From NCBI GenBank assembly GCA_015494465.1, contig WGBD01000010.1:1-47205 (forward strand): a DNA stretch of 47,205 nucleotides. The letters are read 5' to 3'. Both the position numbers and the translations under genes were made by a program. Under the pieces are notes generated by a model that worked only from the letters and a program-made list of their open reading frames with translations, had not been told where the DNA came from and made no database searches. Positions 39,078 through 47,205 of this stretch are shown here, piece after piece. This stretch comes from Candidatus Omnitrophota bacterium. GTDB taxonomy: Bacteria; Omnitrophota; Gorgyraeia; S143-82. The first letter of the stretch is position 1. Each line of letters opens with the position of its first letter.

Positions 39078-39863
39078 TTATAGATACCGGTGGGCGACGG
39101 TCTCGCCCCGGGGTATGAGGTCCTTGGCCTTGGTGAAGTCGTAGAAGGGGACATCTGAGGTGTCTACCTCTATGCACCCGTCTGCGAGCTGGCTTTGGGT
39201 CTTGGCGACTATGTTCTCCATCAGCAGGAGCGACTGCTCTAAGACCTCCAGCACCCCCAATTGCTGGCGGGATACGGGATACCTCGGGGTTGAGGCCAGG
39301 ACATTCACCGCCCATATCGGTCGATATCCTCGCTTCTTGAGGGTTATAACCGGTATGGGGGAGGCCACTCCTCCGTCGGTGAGGAGGTAGGATCCCATCT
39401 CTACTGGACTCAGGAGGCCGGGGATCCCTATGCTGGCCCGCACTGCCTTCCATAAGGGGCCTTCACTTATCTCCACTGCCCTGCCCGTGCGCAGGTCGGT
39501 TGCCACGACCACCAGCGGTATTCCACAGTCAGAGAATGTTGCATCCGCGAACAATTCTTTTAAGAACTGCTCTATCCTTTTCCCTTCCAGTAGCCCTCCC
39601 CGCGAGAGGGTCAGGGGGTTTATGTCCAATAGTCCCAACAGGCGCCTCCAGTCGGTCTCGTGGGCTATGCGGATCAGGCTGTCTATCTCTCCCTTTAGGC
39701 AGTAGTAGGCCCCGATGAGGCTCCCTATACTGGAACCCGCTATAGCTCTTATCTGGACATCCTTTTCCCGAAGGGCCTTTAATACTCCGAGGTGGGCCAA
39801 ACCCCTGGCGCCCCCACTGCTCAGGGCCAAACCTATAGTTTTGTTCCTTCTAAACCACCACAT
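39078..39863 (-). CDS. Patatin-like phospholipase (RssA/NTE type)
   Basis: A 261-residue protein of the bacterial patatin family. The oxyanion loop is LSSGGARGLAHLGVL, the nucleophile elbow GSSIGSLIGA (G-x-S-x-G) and the catalytic Asp is in LLTDGGVASPIP. No signal peptide or membrane span, so it is cytoplasmic or peripheral. Family members hydrolyse phospholipids or lysophospholipids. Its ATG lies only 8 nt from a -10 box with no ribosome binding site, so it may be translated from a leaderless message. Confidence 0.9.
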   Translation of the reverse strand: MWWFRRNKTIGLALSSGGARGLAHLGVLKALREKDVQIRAIAGSSIGSLIGAYYCLKGEIDSLIRIAHETDWRRLLGLLDINPLTLSRGGLLEGKRIEQFLKELFADATFSDCGIPLVVVATDLRTGRAVEISEGPLWKAVRASIGIPGLLSPVEMGSYLLTDGGVASPIPVITLKKRGYRPIWAVNVLASTPRYPVSRQQLGVLEVLEQSLLLMENIVAKTQSQLADGCIEVDTSDVPFYDFTKAKDLIPRGETVAHRYL

Positions 39864-39868
39864 TCTAT

Positions 39869-39877
39869 ACTATAATA
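39869..39877. promoter_or_regulatory. Shared divergent -10 region (patatin / GH94 genes)
   Basis: TATAAT on the plus strand (39871-39876) and TATTAT on the minus strand (39877-39872) overlap. The minus promoter has TTGTGC at 17 bp and starts a leaderless patatin mRNA. The plus promoter has only a weak -35, with ATG 39916 forty bases on. The two promoters cannot be occupied together. Confidence 0.55.
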
Positions 39878-39915
39878 AATACCTTTAAGCGGATGCACAA
39901 GGGAGAAAACCACTT

Positions 39916-42549
39916 ATGAGGTACGAATTCCTTGATGGATATGGGTCGTTTATAACCTCGGGAGTCGTTCCCAAGACTGCCTACTTCCCGGTCTGCAACG
40001 CAAGGTTCTTAGGGAGCGTCAATGTGGACCTCGCGGGGGATTTGAAGACCGATCAGGATCATTTTTTTTTACCGCCGGTCAGCAGGATAGACCTCACCGC
40101 CAGCAAGTTGACTCCCAATGTCTGGCTTCGTTTCCCTAGGGGGTTGTATTCCCTGTTGGGCGTCTCCAACACCGATCTGAATCGGCTATGGCCGGTGAGG
40201 AAGCGGGTGGAGGCAGGTCTTGGCTGGTTTCGATTGTGGATTACCTGTGGAGAGTTGGGATTGGAGGCCTCCCTAACCACCTACATCCCCCCTGACGAGG
40301 ATGTGCAGATCTTCTGGTTAAAGATAAAGAGCCAGGCTCGCAAGGACCTCTCTTTCGTACCGATATTCACCGTCCCGGTCTATGCCCGTTCCGGGGACAA
40401 CCTGCGGGACCACCGGCATGTGACCTCCCTGCTCAACCGGGTGCGCATCCTGTCCAATGGACTACTGGTCAAGCCAACGATGAGTTTTGACGAGAGGGGA
40501 CACCGCCTAAACGAGGTGGTCTATGGGGTCTTGGCCTCCACCCGACTTGCGGATGTCTACAGCGCTTACGAGGATGTGGTGGGAGAAGGCGATCTCTTAA
40601 ACCCATTGGGGCTATTAAAGTCTTCTGCGGATAGGACGCACATCCAAGGTAAAGAGGTGGTGGCGGGGCTGGTATTTCCCGAGGTCTGCCTCCAGCCGGG
40701 TGAAGGGTGCGAACTGGTGTGTGGCCTGTTTATGGGTAAGGAGGGAGACGAGCGCATTTGGAACCGTAGCGTAAAAAGGGATCCTGCCAAGGGGCTAAAG
40801 AAGGTGCAGGAGTTCTGGCGGGGTTATGTCGATTCCCTGCGTATGGACTTCCCTTCCCAAGACTTCTCCAACTGGTTGGTCTGGGTGGGGGCCCAGCCTT
40901 GGTTCAGGAAGGTTTACGGGTGTTCGTTCCTGCCCGACTTTGACTACGGGCGAGGAGGCAGGGGGTGGCGGGACCTCTGGCAGGACCTGTTGGGTCTGTT
41001 GTTGCGCGATCCGGGGTCCGCCCGGGAGGAGATCCTAAATAACTTCAACGGCGTGAGGATAGACGGATCCAACGCAACCATCATCGGCAAGGGCCGGGGT
41101 GAGTTTGTCGCGGATAGGAATAGGATTACCCGGGTGTGGATGGATCACGGGGTCTGGCCGTGGGAGACGCTGAAGCTGTACATAGACCAGACCGGGGACT
41201 GGCAGATACTCTTCGAGAAGGCCAGATACTTCCGGGACGCCCAGATATTCCGGGCGGGGAAGTACGATACCAATTGGAACGGGGCCCCTTGGCTTACCAC
41301 TACCACCGGCGAGGCGTACGAGGGCTCTATCCTCGAGCACCTCTTGGTCCAGCACCTGGTCCAGGCATTCAATCTGGGGGAGCACGGGATGATCCGCCTG
41401 GAGGATGCGGACTGGAACGACGGGTTGGACATGGCCCGGGAGAGGGGAGAGAGCGTGGCCTTCACCCACTTTTACGCCGGCAATCTGGAGGAGATGGCGG
41501 AGCTGTTAGAGGCGATAGCGGATAAGGTGAAATCAGTTCGGGTGCTTAAGGAACTGGATCTGCTGTTGTATCCCCCTGCCGATGAGGACCCGAGGGAGGT
41601 ATTGAAGGAATACTTCCACCTAACCCAGGAGAGGGGTATTACCGGAGAGACCACCGAGGTGGGTGTGCGGGAACTGGTGAGGATATTGAGGGAGAGGGCA
41701 GGGGTGATGAGGGAAAGACTCCTGTCCCAAGAATTGATAGAGGTAGAAGGGGAGAGGTTTTTCAACGGTTATTACGACAATCTGGGCAGGCGGGTCTGCG
41801 GGAAGGTAGACGGTAGGGTGAGGATGACCCTTACCGGTCAGGTCTTTGCCATAATGAAGGGCACCGCGAGCGAGGGCCTATCCCGTGCCATCGCCAAGGC
41901 AGTGGACAGGTTCCTGTACGATCCATCGGTAGGTGGGTACAGGTTGAATACGGACTTTGGTCAGATATATCCGGAGTTGGGTAGGGCCTTTGCCTTCAGT
42001 TTTGGAGAGAAGGAAAACGGTGCGGTCTTCTCCCACATGGTGGTGATGTACGCCAATGCCCTGTTGAGGCGGGGATTGGTAGCGGAGGCCAAGCGACCTC
42101 TTCTGTCCCTCTTCCGCCTGGCAACCGATTCCGAGCGCTCTCAGGTCTTCCCCTGCCTGCCTGAGTACTTTAATAACGAGGCAAGAGGGATGTACGCCTA
42201 CCTTACGGGTTCCGCCAGTTGGTATGTCTTTACCCTGTTCAGGGAGGTCTTAGGGATCTCTTCTTCCCTCGGGGACCTCCTGTTGTGGCCGAGGATCCCC
42301 AAGGAGATGTTCTTTGCCGGCGACGCTATCGAGTGCGGTTGTACCCTCTTGGGGCGGAGGGTATTGGTGCGGTTTTTGAATCCGGAAGGTCTGGATTACG
42401 AGGAGTATGTGATAAGGTACCTGCGTATCAACCGAAGGCATCGCGAGGTCATGACCAAAAAGGTGAAGGTCCCGCGGGAGGAGTTGGACGAGCTCCTGAA
42501 GACGAGGGGCAAGAACACGATAGAGGTGGTATTGGGATGTGCGGGATAG
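39916..42549 (+). CDS. GH94-like glycoside phosphorylase
   Basis: An 877-residue cytoplasmic protein of the cellobiose/chitobiose phosphorylase superfamily. The N-terminal beta-sandwich (1-280) opens with MRYEFLDGYGSFITSGVVP, then a linker and an (alpha/alpha)6 barrel. The barrel holds the catalytic-acid region EDADWNDGLD (about 496-505), GEAYEGSILEHLL, and the phosphate-site-like EYFNNEARGMYAYLTGSASW. GH94 enzymes cleave beta-glucosides with phosphate, saving ATP. The substrate is not clear: the usual RDxxQD block is replaced by GRGGRGWRDLWQDLL, which is recognisable, but the subfamily cannot be told. The last 13 bp overlap glmS. A link to mannan or glucan use by the secreted GH26 enzyme is possible but unproven. 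Confidence 0.83.
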   Translation: MRYEFLDGYGSFITSGVVPKTAYFPVCNARFLGSVNVDLAGDLKTDQDHFFLPPVSRIDLTASKLTPNVWLRFPRGLYSLLGVSNTDLNRLWPVRKRVEAGLGWFRLWITCGELGLEASLTTYIPPDEDVQIFWLKIKSQARKDLSFVPIFTVPVYARSGDNLRDHRHVTSLLNRVRILSNGLLVKPTMSFDERGHRLNEVVYGVLASTRLADVYSAYEDVVGEGDLLNPLGLLKSSADRTHIQGKEVVAGLVFPEVCLQPGEGCELVCGLFMGKEGDERIWNRSVKRDPAKGLKKVQEFWRGYVDSLRMDFPSQDFSNWLVWVGAQPWFRKVYGCSFLPDFDYGRGGRGWRDLWQDLLGLLLRDPGSAREEILNNFNGVRIDGSNATIIGKGRGEFVADRNRITRVWMDHGVWPWETLKLYIDQTGDWQILFEKARYFRDAQIFRAGKYDTNWNGAPWLTTTTGEAYEGSILEHLLVQHLVQAFNLGEHGMIRLEDADWNDGLDMARERGESVAFTHFYAGNLEEMAELLEAIADKVKSVRVLKELDLLLYPPADEDPREVLKEYFHLTQERGITGETTEVGVRELVRILRERAGVMRERLLSQELIEVEGERFFNGYYDNLGRRVCGKVDGRVRMTLTGQVFAIMKGTASEGLSRAIAKAVDRFLYDPSVGGYRLNTDFGQIYPELGRAFAFSFGEKENGAVFSHMVVMYANALLRRGLVAEAKRPLLSLFRLATDSERSQVFPCLPEYFNNEARGMYAYLTGSASWYVFTLFREVLGISSSLGDLLLWPRIPKEMFFAGDAIECGCTLLGRRVLVRFLNPEGLDYEEYVIRYLRINRRHREVMTKKVKVPREELDELLKTRGKNTIEVVLGCAG

Positions 42550-44339
42550 TCGGGGTGGTCGGTTTTGGCGATAAGAAACAGGAGCTTATCGATGGGCTTA
42601 AGCTCCTCGAGTACCGGGGTTACGATTCCGCCGGTGTGGCGGTGGCGAAGGACGGCAGGATAGAGGTCGTCAAGCGCAAGGGCAAGATAGCGGTGTTGGA
42701 GAGGGCCCTGGGCAGAGCGGACCTCCATGCAACGGTGGGCATAGGCCACACCCGTTGGGCCACGCACGGCGCCCCTAGCGACGCTAACGCCCATCCCCAC
42801 CTGGATTGCAAACGGCGGTTTGCGGTAGTGCACAACGGTATAATAGAGAATTACCTCCCACTCAAAGAGGAACTCCTCGCCAAAGGGCACAAGTTCACGT
42901 CCCAGACCGATACCGAGGTGATAGTCCACCTGTTTGAGGAGCTCTACGACGGAGACATGTTCTCTACTTTGGAGGAGGTGGTAAGTCGGTTGGAAGGGGC
43001 CTTTGCCCTCTGTTTGATATCCAGTGAAGAGCCGGAGCGGTTGGTGGCGGCAAGAAAGGGATCTCCTCTGGTCATAGGGATGGCGGAGGACAAGTACATA
43101 TTCGCCAGCGACATCACCCCGATCCTGCGCTACACCAAGAAGGTGATATATCTCGACGACTACGACCTGGTGGACTGCTCTCCCAGTCGGTTGAGGATTA
43201 CCAATCGGGGAAGGGGGAAGGAGATAAAGATCGACGAGGTCTCTTGGGACATCTCTCAGGCCCAGCGGTGCGGGCATCCCCACTTCATGCTCAAGGAGAT
43301 CCACGAACAGCCCGGGGTGATAAGGCGCCTGTTGGCCCTGCATGTGAAGGATGGGAAGGTGGTCTTCCCGGAGTTGGAGGGGATAGATCCCTTGTCCGTC
43401 TCTCGCCTCTACGTGGTGGGCTGTGGCACTGCCTACCATGCGGGGCTGGTGGGCAGGTATGTGTTCGAGCGGATCGCGGGCCTGCCAGTGGAGATAGATG
43501 TGGCTAGCGAGTGGAGGTACCGAGACCTCGTCCTGGATCCTCAAGGGATGTGCCTGGCTATCAGCCAATCGGGGGAGACTGCGGATACCCTGGCTGCGGT
43601 GGAACGGTTCAAGGACTTGGGGATAAGGACGGTTGCAGTGTGCAATGTGGTGGGGTCCTCACTTACCCGGATGGTGGACGCGACCATTCTTACCCACGCA
43701 GGGATAGAGATAAGCGTTGCCTCCACCAAGGCCTACATCGCCCAGTTGACGATACTTTATCTTTTGGCCCTGTACATAGCTCAGTTGAGGGGTAGGGACA
43801 TTTCGGGATACCTGCAGGAGTTTGATGCGGTCCCTTCTGCGGTGTCGGTAGTGATAGAGAACAAGGCGGAATATCAGAGGCTGGCCAAGCATCACCACCA
43901 CTTTGGATCGTTCCTCTACTTGGGCAGGAATCTGGATTATCCCACCGCACTGGAAGGGGCGCTTAAACTGAAGGAGATATCCTACATACCTGCGGAGGGA
44001 TACCCCGCAGGGGAGATGAAACACGGGCCGATCGCTCTTATAGACGAGTACCGGGCGGTGGTGTGCATAGCCACCGATTCCTTTATTTACGATAAGATGT
44101 TTTCCAACATAGAGGAGATAAAATCCCGACGGGGAAAGACTATAATATTAGCCAGCGCTGGGAACGAGCGCATAGGTAAGGAGATGAAAGAGGTGGTATA
44201 TGTGCCGAAGGTTCACGAGCTGTTCTCGCCGATCGTCAACATAGTCCCCTTGCAGTTGTTTGCTTACTATGTTGCGGTGATGCGGGGCTGTGATGTGGAT
44301 CAGCCGAGGAATCTGGCCAAGTCAGTGACGGTGGAGTGA
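42537..44339 (+). CDS. glmS: Glutamine--fructose-6-phosphate aminotransferase (isomerising)
   Basis: A 600-residue enzyme making glucosamine-6-phosphate, the first step to UDP-GlcNAc. The start is ATG 42537, which puts the nucleophile Cys directly after Met (MCGIVGVVG); the much longer open frame from 42219 runs through the GH94 gene and is not the start. The N-terminal glutaminase has EYRGYDSAGVAV, IGHTRWATHGAPSDANAHPH and HNGIIENY. Two SIS domains (about 280-600) have VGCGTAYHAG, AISQSGETADTLAAV, SVASTKAYIAQL and EGALKLKEISYIPAEGYPAGEMKHGPIAL. The end DQPRNLAKSVTVE is standard. No glmS ribozyme can be fitted because the gene starts inside the upstream gene. Confidence 0.97.
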   Translation: MCGIVGVVGFGDKKQELIDGLKLLEYRGYDSAGVAVAKDGRIEVVKRKGKIAVLERALGRADLHATVGIGHTRWATHGAPSDANAHPHLDCKRRFAVVHNGIIENYLPLKEELLAKGHKFTSQTDTEVIVHLFEELYDGDMFSTLEEVVSRLEGAFALCLISSEEPERLVAARKGSPLVIGMAEDKYIFASDITPILRYTKKVIYLDDYDLVDCSPSRLRITNRGRGKEIKIDEVSWDISQAQRCGHPHFMLKEIHEQPGVIRRLLALHVKDGKVVFPELEGIDPLSVSRLYVVGCGTAYHAGLVGRYVFERIAGLPVEIDVASEWRYRDLVLDPQGMCLAISQSGETADTLAAVERFKDLGIRTVAVCNVVGSSLTRMVDATILTHAGIEISVASTKAYIAQLTILYLLALYIAQLRGRDISGYLQEFDAVPSAVSVVIENKAEYQRLAKHHHHFGSFLYLGRNLDYPTALEGALKLKEISYIPAEGYPAGEMKHGPIALIDEYRAVVCIATDSFIYDKMFSNIEEIKSRRGKTIILASAGNERIGKEMKEVVYVPKVHELFSPIVNIVPLQLFAYYVAVMRGCDVDQPRNLAKSVTVE

Positions 44340-44346
44340 ACCAAGG

Positions 44347-45108
44347 ATGGGGGGGAGGGATAAAAGGATACTGGCGATAGTGCCTGCCCGGGCAGGATCA
44401 AAGGGTCTGCCGGGGAAGAACCTAATGGATCTCGGGGGCAGACCCCTTATTGCCTGGACTATACAGGCGGTGAAGAGGTCGCCTTCCATCACCGACTTCT
44501 GTTTTACCACCGAGTCCGAGGAGATCGCCGAGGTGGCCCGAAGATGGGGGGCCCCGGTGCCGTTTATGAGACCGGAGATCCTTGCCCAGGACGAGACCTC
44601 CTCCCTTGCGGTCCTGTTGCACGCTTTGGGGGAGATGGAGAGGATCAACGCCTGCAGGTACGACATCGTGATATACCTCCAGCCCACCTCACCGTTTCGA
44701 TCCCACAGGGTAATAGAGCGGGGTGTTGAGTTGTTGTCCTCTGCCCCGGAGGATGTAATATCCGCGGTGGGGGTGGCACCGGTGGGAGACAGCCACCCTT
44801 GGTGGGACCTGAAGGAGGGGGAAGGTGGGGTCTTGGAGTACTATGTCGAGGATTCCCAGTTGCCCGGTCCCCGGCCTATGCGCAGGCAGGAACTCCCTCC
44901 CGCCTACCACTTCAACGGCTCCATTGCGGTGGTCAGGCGGTCTTACTTCGACTCCGCCAGGGATCCTATGCCCGTATTTGGGGACAGGTTCCTGGGGATA
45001 GTGATGACCAGGATAGAGTCGGTGAATATAGAGATGCTGGAGGACATAACGCTGGCCCGGGCCATATTGACCGTCTATCCCGAGGTGAGTTCGTGGTTCT
45101 GGGATTAG
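44347..45108 (+). CDS. Acylneuraminate cytidylyltransferase family (NeuA/PseF type)
   Basis: A 253-residue nucleotidyltransferase that activates a nine- or eight-carbon sugar acid with CTP. The CTP loop IVPARAGSKGLPGKNL is intact, followed by PLIAWTIQAVKRSP, CFTTESEEIAEVA, YLQPTSPFRSH and AYHFNGSIAVVRR, then FGDRFLGIVM. The protein is related to NeuA (CMP-sialic acid), PseF (pseudaminic acid) and LegF; KdsB is more distant. No synthase genes (neuB, pseI) are in view, so the sugar is unknown. It lies 7 bp after glmS, so an amino-sugar-derived glycan is likely. Start ATG 44347 has a weak site. Confidence 0.87.
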   Translation: MGGRDKRILAIVPARAGSKGLPGKNLMDLGGRPLIAWTIQAVKRSPSITDFCFTTESEEIAEVARRWGAPVPFMRPEILAQDETSSLAVLLHALGEMERINACRYDIVIYLQPTSPFRSHRVIERGVELLSSAPEDVISAVGVAPVGDSHPWWDLKEGEGGVLEYYVEDSQLPGPRPMRRQELPPAYHFNGSIAVVRRSYFDSARDPMPVFGDRFLGIVMTRIESVNIEMLEDITLARAILTVYPEVSSWFWD

Positions 45109-45116
45109 TTTTGGGG

Positions 45117-45122
45117 TATAAT
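45117..45122 (+). promoter_or_regulatory. -10 box of a leaderless candidate gene
   Basis: TATAAT ends 6 nt before ATG 45129, so the expected first transcribed base is the A of the start codon. GGAG (45123-45126) is too close to the ATG to serve as a normal ribosome binding site. The -35 is weak. Confidence 0.5.
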
Positions 45123-45128
45123 GGAGAC

Positions 45129-46730
45129 ATGAAACTCAAGTGGCCTGTGCTCTACGCATTCCTCCTACTTTTCTTGATGCTAAGCGCTCTTGGTTTCTCT
45201 TCGGATTCTCCTCGGGTCGTGGGTTTAAGGTTCTCGGATTATAGGATCGTTTGGGATGTCCTCCCGAGAGAAGAGGAAGAACTGGAGGCCATGAAGGACT
45301 TGTGGACGGTGCTGCTCCTTCCTTCTTCAGAACTCTTCGTGGACCTCCGTTCGGATAGGTCGGTCTCCGATGTCACGGGGCGTGCGTTGATGTTTTCCCG
45401 TCTGGCGGATAGGTTGATCTCCGCGGATTACGAGTTGAAGTTGGCAGTGCGCAGGGTCTTGAGTTCCTTGGGGGATGAAGAGGTCCGCGCGTTTTGGCAG
45501 GCGGTGGCAAACGGGGAAAGGAAGGCCCCTGAGTCTCTACGGGTCAGAGTGGAGGTAGGCCCTGGAAGGTTGTTCCTCTTGCGGGATGGGATCCTGATAA
45601 AGGACCTGCCTCTAAAGATAAGGGTGCTTTCCGACGACGACCTTCTCGGCCGGATGTTGCAGAAGAAGTTGGAAGACTATCTTGTGGGTTCAGCGGAGTT
45701 TCGGAGACTAGAGACCTTGGCTCGGATAGTCGTCCTTGCCCAAGAGCTCAAGGAATTAGTGAAGTTGAAGGAAAGGAGTGTACGGCTTTCCTCTTACTTC
45801 GGATCCTCTAGGATGTTGGGTCTACTCGGCTCCGAGTTCGTGGTCTTTGACACGCTACGAGATTATCGTAGGATCTCTCGCAAGCCGACGAAGATCTACC
45901 TGGCGGGGAAGGAGATCTCTTTGACCGGAACCATTGATTTGGTAGGTATTACCGGTGATGTTTCCCTAGAAAGGGTGGACATGGGGGTGGAGGAGGCCTT
46001 GGCTAAGATGCAGATGTTCTCTTTGGGGCGAAGGCCGAGCCTGATGCCCTCTGCATTACCGGTGGAGGATGTGGTTAGGGAGTGGATGGCAGAGGTAGAT
46101 CTGGAGCCCTTCTGGGATGTAATAGGGGCGGTGCGCCGAGGCAGGGCCCAGGCGTTGGTGTGTGTTGCCTTTGGATTCCGGGGCAGGGAGGCAAGGCCTG
46201 GGGATTCCATAATGGTTCGGTATTTTTTAGAAGAGACCCGGAGGTTGTTTAAACGGTTGGAGGGAGAGGCGGATTGGGTGAAGGGGATAAGCGGGTACGG
46301 GAAGGTAAAGTTTTTGGCGAGGATTTCTAAGAGGCTTTTGCCCTCGGAGTTGGCAGAGAAGTACAAGGCCTATGTTAAGATGGGTTGGCTTCCGTTTGCG
46401 ATCGGATTCGTGGAGGGGAATGTGGTGGCCTTCAAGTTGAACCGGATCTCTAAGGACTTTTTCTCGGCGCTTTTGGAAAAAGACCAGGCCTGTTTGAGGT
46501 ATGTGGCCAGGCGACATCGCTCGGACTTCTGGTCTGCGGTGGAACACATCTGGAACAAGTACGAGGATCCGTTGGAGAGGGAGCTTAGGTTGTTGGAGGT
46601 CGTCTCTAGCTTCAAGGGGGCTATAAGCCCGGCCATACCAGATCCTTGGTTGTTCATTCGTACCTATCTCCGGAAGCGCTCAGGGGCAGACCCCTATCGT
46701 GGGATCGCGGTCCACCTAGAAGCCATATGA
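45129..46730 (+). CDS. Exported protein sharing an N-terminal domain with the giant TreT-like protein
   Basis: I do not recognise this 533-residue protein. A signal peptide or anchor (KWPVLYAFLLLFLMLSALGF) is followed by a region, residues about 45-260, that parallels the start of the protein at 25079. Shared features are LFVDLRSDRS against VWVNLAPWIDE, then ISADYELKLAVR against LLEADLQLKRDVA, then an L-R-V-x-V strand, and a later KIYLAGKEI against QVWAIGGIRC. The rest (about 290-533) is helical and charged, with no known motif; no catalytic residues stand out. The open frame extends upstream to 44799, but that part lies in the cytidylyltransferase gene; ATG 45129 gives the signal peptide at the right place. 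Its stop overlaps the coaX start (ATGA). Confidence 0.7.
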   Translation: MKLKWPVLYAFLLLFLMLSALGFSSDSPRVVGLRFSDYRIVWDVLPREEEELEAMKDLWTVLLLPSSELFVDLRSDRSVSDVTGRALMFSRLADRLISADYELKLAVRRVLSSLGDEEVRAFWQAVANGERKAPESLRVRVEVGPGRLFLLRDGILIKDLPLKIRVLSDDDLLGRMLQKKLEDYLVGSAEFRRLETLARIVVLAQELKELVKLKERSVRLSSYFGSSRMLGLLGSEFVVFDTLRDYRRISRKPTKIYLAGKEISLTGTIDLVGITGDVSLERVDMGVEEALAKMQMFSLGRRPSLMPSALPVEDVVREWMAEVDLEPFWDVIGAVRRGRAQALVCVAFGFRGREARPGDSIMVRYFLEETRRLFKRLEGEADWVKGISGYGKVKFLARISKRLLPSELAEKYKAYVKMGWLPFAIGFVEGNVVAFKLNRISKDFFSALLEKDQACLRYVARRHRSDFWSAVEHIWNKYEDPLERELRLLEVVSSFKGAISPAIPDPWLFIRTYLRKRSGADPYRGIAVHLEAI

Positions 46731-47205
46731 ACCCGTTGTTGATCGATGTTGGCCATACCCGGATAAAGTACGGCCGTTGTATTGCCCGGGGAAAGGTGGA
46801 ATTGATCGACGAAGCCACCGCCTTGGCCTCCCATTGGGAATTGGTTAGGGTGGCCTCCTTGGTTGGCCGACCAAAGGCCTTGGATTCCATCTCTGCGGAG
46901 AAGATAGAGGAGATAACCTCGGAGTTTGTCCCTCTCCCCTCCCGGTATAACCGCAAGAGTGTGGGCGTTGATCGGCTGTTGAACGCCCTGGCGGGCAGGG
47001 AGTTGGCAGACCAGAGGGGATGCAGAGAAGTGTGGGTGATAGACGGGGGGACGCTCACCACCGTGGATATGGTTAGGGATGGAGAGCACATAGGGGGATT
47101 TATCCTCCCGGGGCTGGGACGCTACCTAACGGGTGTCCGGGAGGTGATTGGGCGAGACTGCCCTCCTCGTTGGGTCCGGTCAGTAGAGGATGCAATTGAT
47201 ACCCC
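46727..47205 (+). CDS. coaX: Type III pantothenate kinase, 5' part
   Basis: The gene starts at ATG 46727 within the previous stop codon (ATGA) and runs off the right edge; 159 codons are visible. Motifs of CoaX are present: IDVGHTRIKYG (usually DxGNT, here His replaces Asn), KSVGVDRLLNALAG, VIDGGTLTTVDMV (usually DxGTAxTxD) and GGFILPGL. CoaX phosphorylates pantothenate, the first step of coenzyme A synthesis, and is insensitive to CoA feedback. The changed residue in the first phosphate loop is worth noting, but the fold pattern is clear. Confidence 0.86.
   Translation, partial: MNPLLIDVGHTRIKYGRCIARGKVELIDEATALASHWELVRVASLVGRPKALDSISAEKIEEITSEFVPLPSRYNRKSVGVDRLLNALAGRELADQRGCREVWVIDGGTLTTVDMVRDGEHIGGFILPGLGRYLTGVREVIGRDCPPRWVRSVEDAIDT

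Noticed and set aside
39059-39091. Bidirectional terminator between rubrerythrin and the patatin-like gene
   Set aside because: ACCGGGTAT/ATACCGGT pairs with a bulge and a 16-nt loop, no U-run on either strand; too weak to list.
42219-42536. N-terminal extension of glmS
   Set aside because: The glutaminase needs Cys as residue 2 after Met removal; ATG 42537 gives MCGIVG. The extension is GH94 coding sequence in another frame.
42396-43568. 390-codon minus-strand frame under glmS
   Set aside because: Antisense shadow of glmS; no motif and no start signals.
44799-45128. N-terminal extension of the exported protein at 45129
   Set aside because: It overlaps the cytidylyltransferase in another frame and would bury the clear signal peptide.
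1-47205. CRISPR arrays, transposases, integrases, rRNA genes
   Set aside because: I saw no regularly spaced repeats, no transposase or integrase motifs, and no rRNA; the only RNA gene recognised is tRNA-Val.

Overview
The window is a gene-dense stretch of bacterial chromosome. No gene-free gap exceeds about 130 bp, most neighbouring genes overlap or abut, and only two genes lie on the minus strand (marR-like and patatin-like). The organism has an outer membrane: there is a TonB-dependent receptor and a large beta-barrel secretion protein, alongside FtsQ, MurB and Ddl. It is probably anaerobic or microaerophilic: it carries rubrerythrin, superoxide reductase, a diiron flavoprotein, rubredoxin and a short thermophile/archaeal-type Hcp. 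Heavy use of AGG (Arg) and ATA (Ile) codons, the short Hcp and a TreT-like glycosyltransferase hint at a thermophile. I cannot name the phylum from sequence alone.

Layout. (1) 1-2051: the end of an ELM1-like gene, then a promoter driving two PilZ proteins separated by a tiny zinc-ribbon protein missed by length cut-offs, then a DUF4416 protein. (2) 2029-6995: a tightly overlapping murB-ddl-ftsQ-ftsA-like-ogt-purM run (cell wall, division, DNA repair, purines) with no ftsZ. (3) 6964-14796: directly continuing from inside purM, a TonB receptor, a family-5 peptide/metal-type binding protein, a 38-residue peptide with a W-C-C-W-P-P core, a radical SAM/SPASM maturase, an ABC exporter and a cysteine-rich sensor kinase. 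The peptide gene is followed by two tandem hairpins. Together these look like a ribosomally made, radical-SAM-modified peptide that is exported and possibly recaptured. This is the logic of methanobactin loci, but with a different maturase. (4) 14894-17704: REC-AraC regulator, PAS histidine kinase, single-domain receiver, tRNA-Val(UAC). (5) 17816-24997: a secreted-protein locus with a PapD-like chaperone, a large outer-membrane barrel with a secretin-type N-terminal domain, a GH26 glycosidase fused to a pilin-like domain, and a free-standing copy of that domain, closed by a strong terminator. I read this as a divergent chaperone/usher-like fibre carrying an enzyme. (6) 25079-28912: a signal-peptide-bearing giant protein with an embedded TreT-like glycosyltransferase. 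(7) 28986-33471: serS, rsmI, a probably leaderless ptsN-like gene, a macro-Nudix fusion, an AsnC-type ligand domain, a lone RnfB. (8) 33468-39070: redox stress. A MarR regulator with a Cys-rich tail diverges from hcp-rubredoxin-fprA across paired TTAG-N5-CTAA operators; then a PerR-like gene with its own box, peroxiredoxin, superoxide reductase with a hairpin that can cover its ribosome binding site, and rubrerythrin. (9) 39078-47205: patatin-like phospholipase, GH94-like phosphorylase, glmS, a NeuA/PseF-type cytidylyltransferase, a secreted protein sharing its N-terminal domain with the giant glycosyltransferase protein, and the start of coaX.

The two most interesting systems are the peptide cassette in region 3 and the fibre-like locus in region 5. 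Both are inferences from gene content and motifs, with tests listed under findings.
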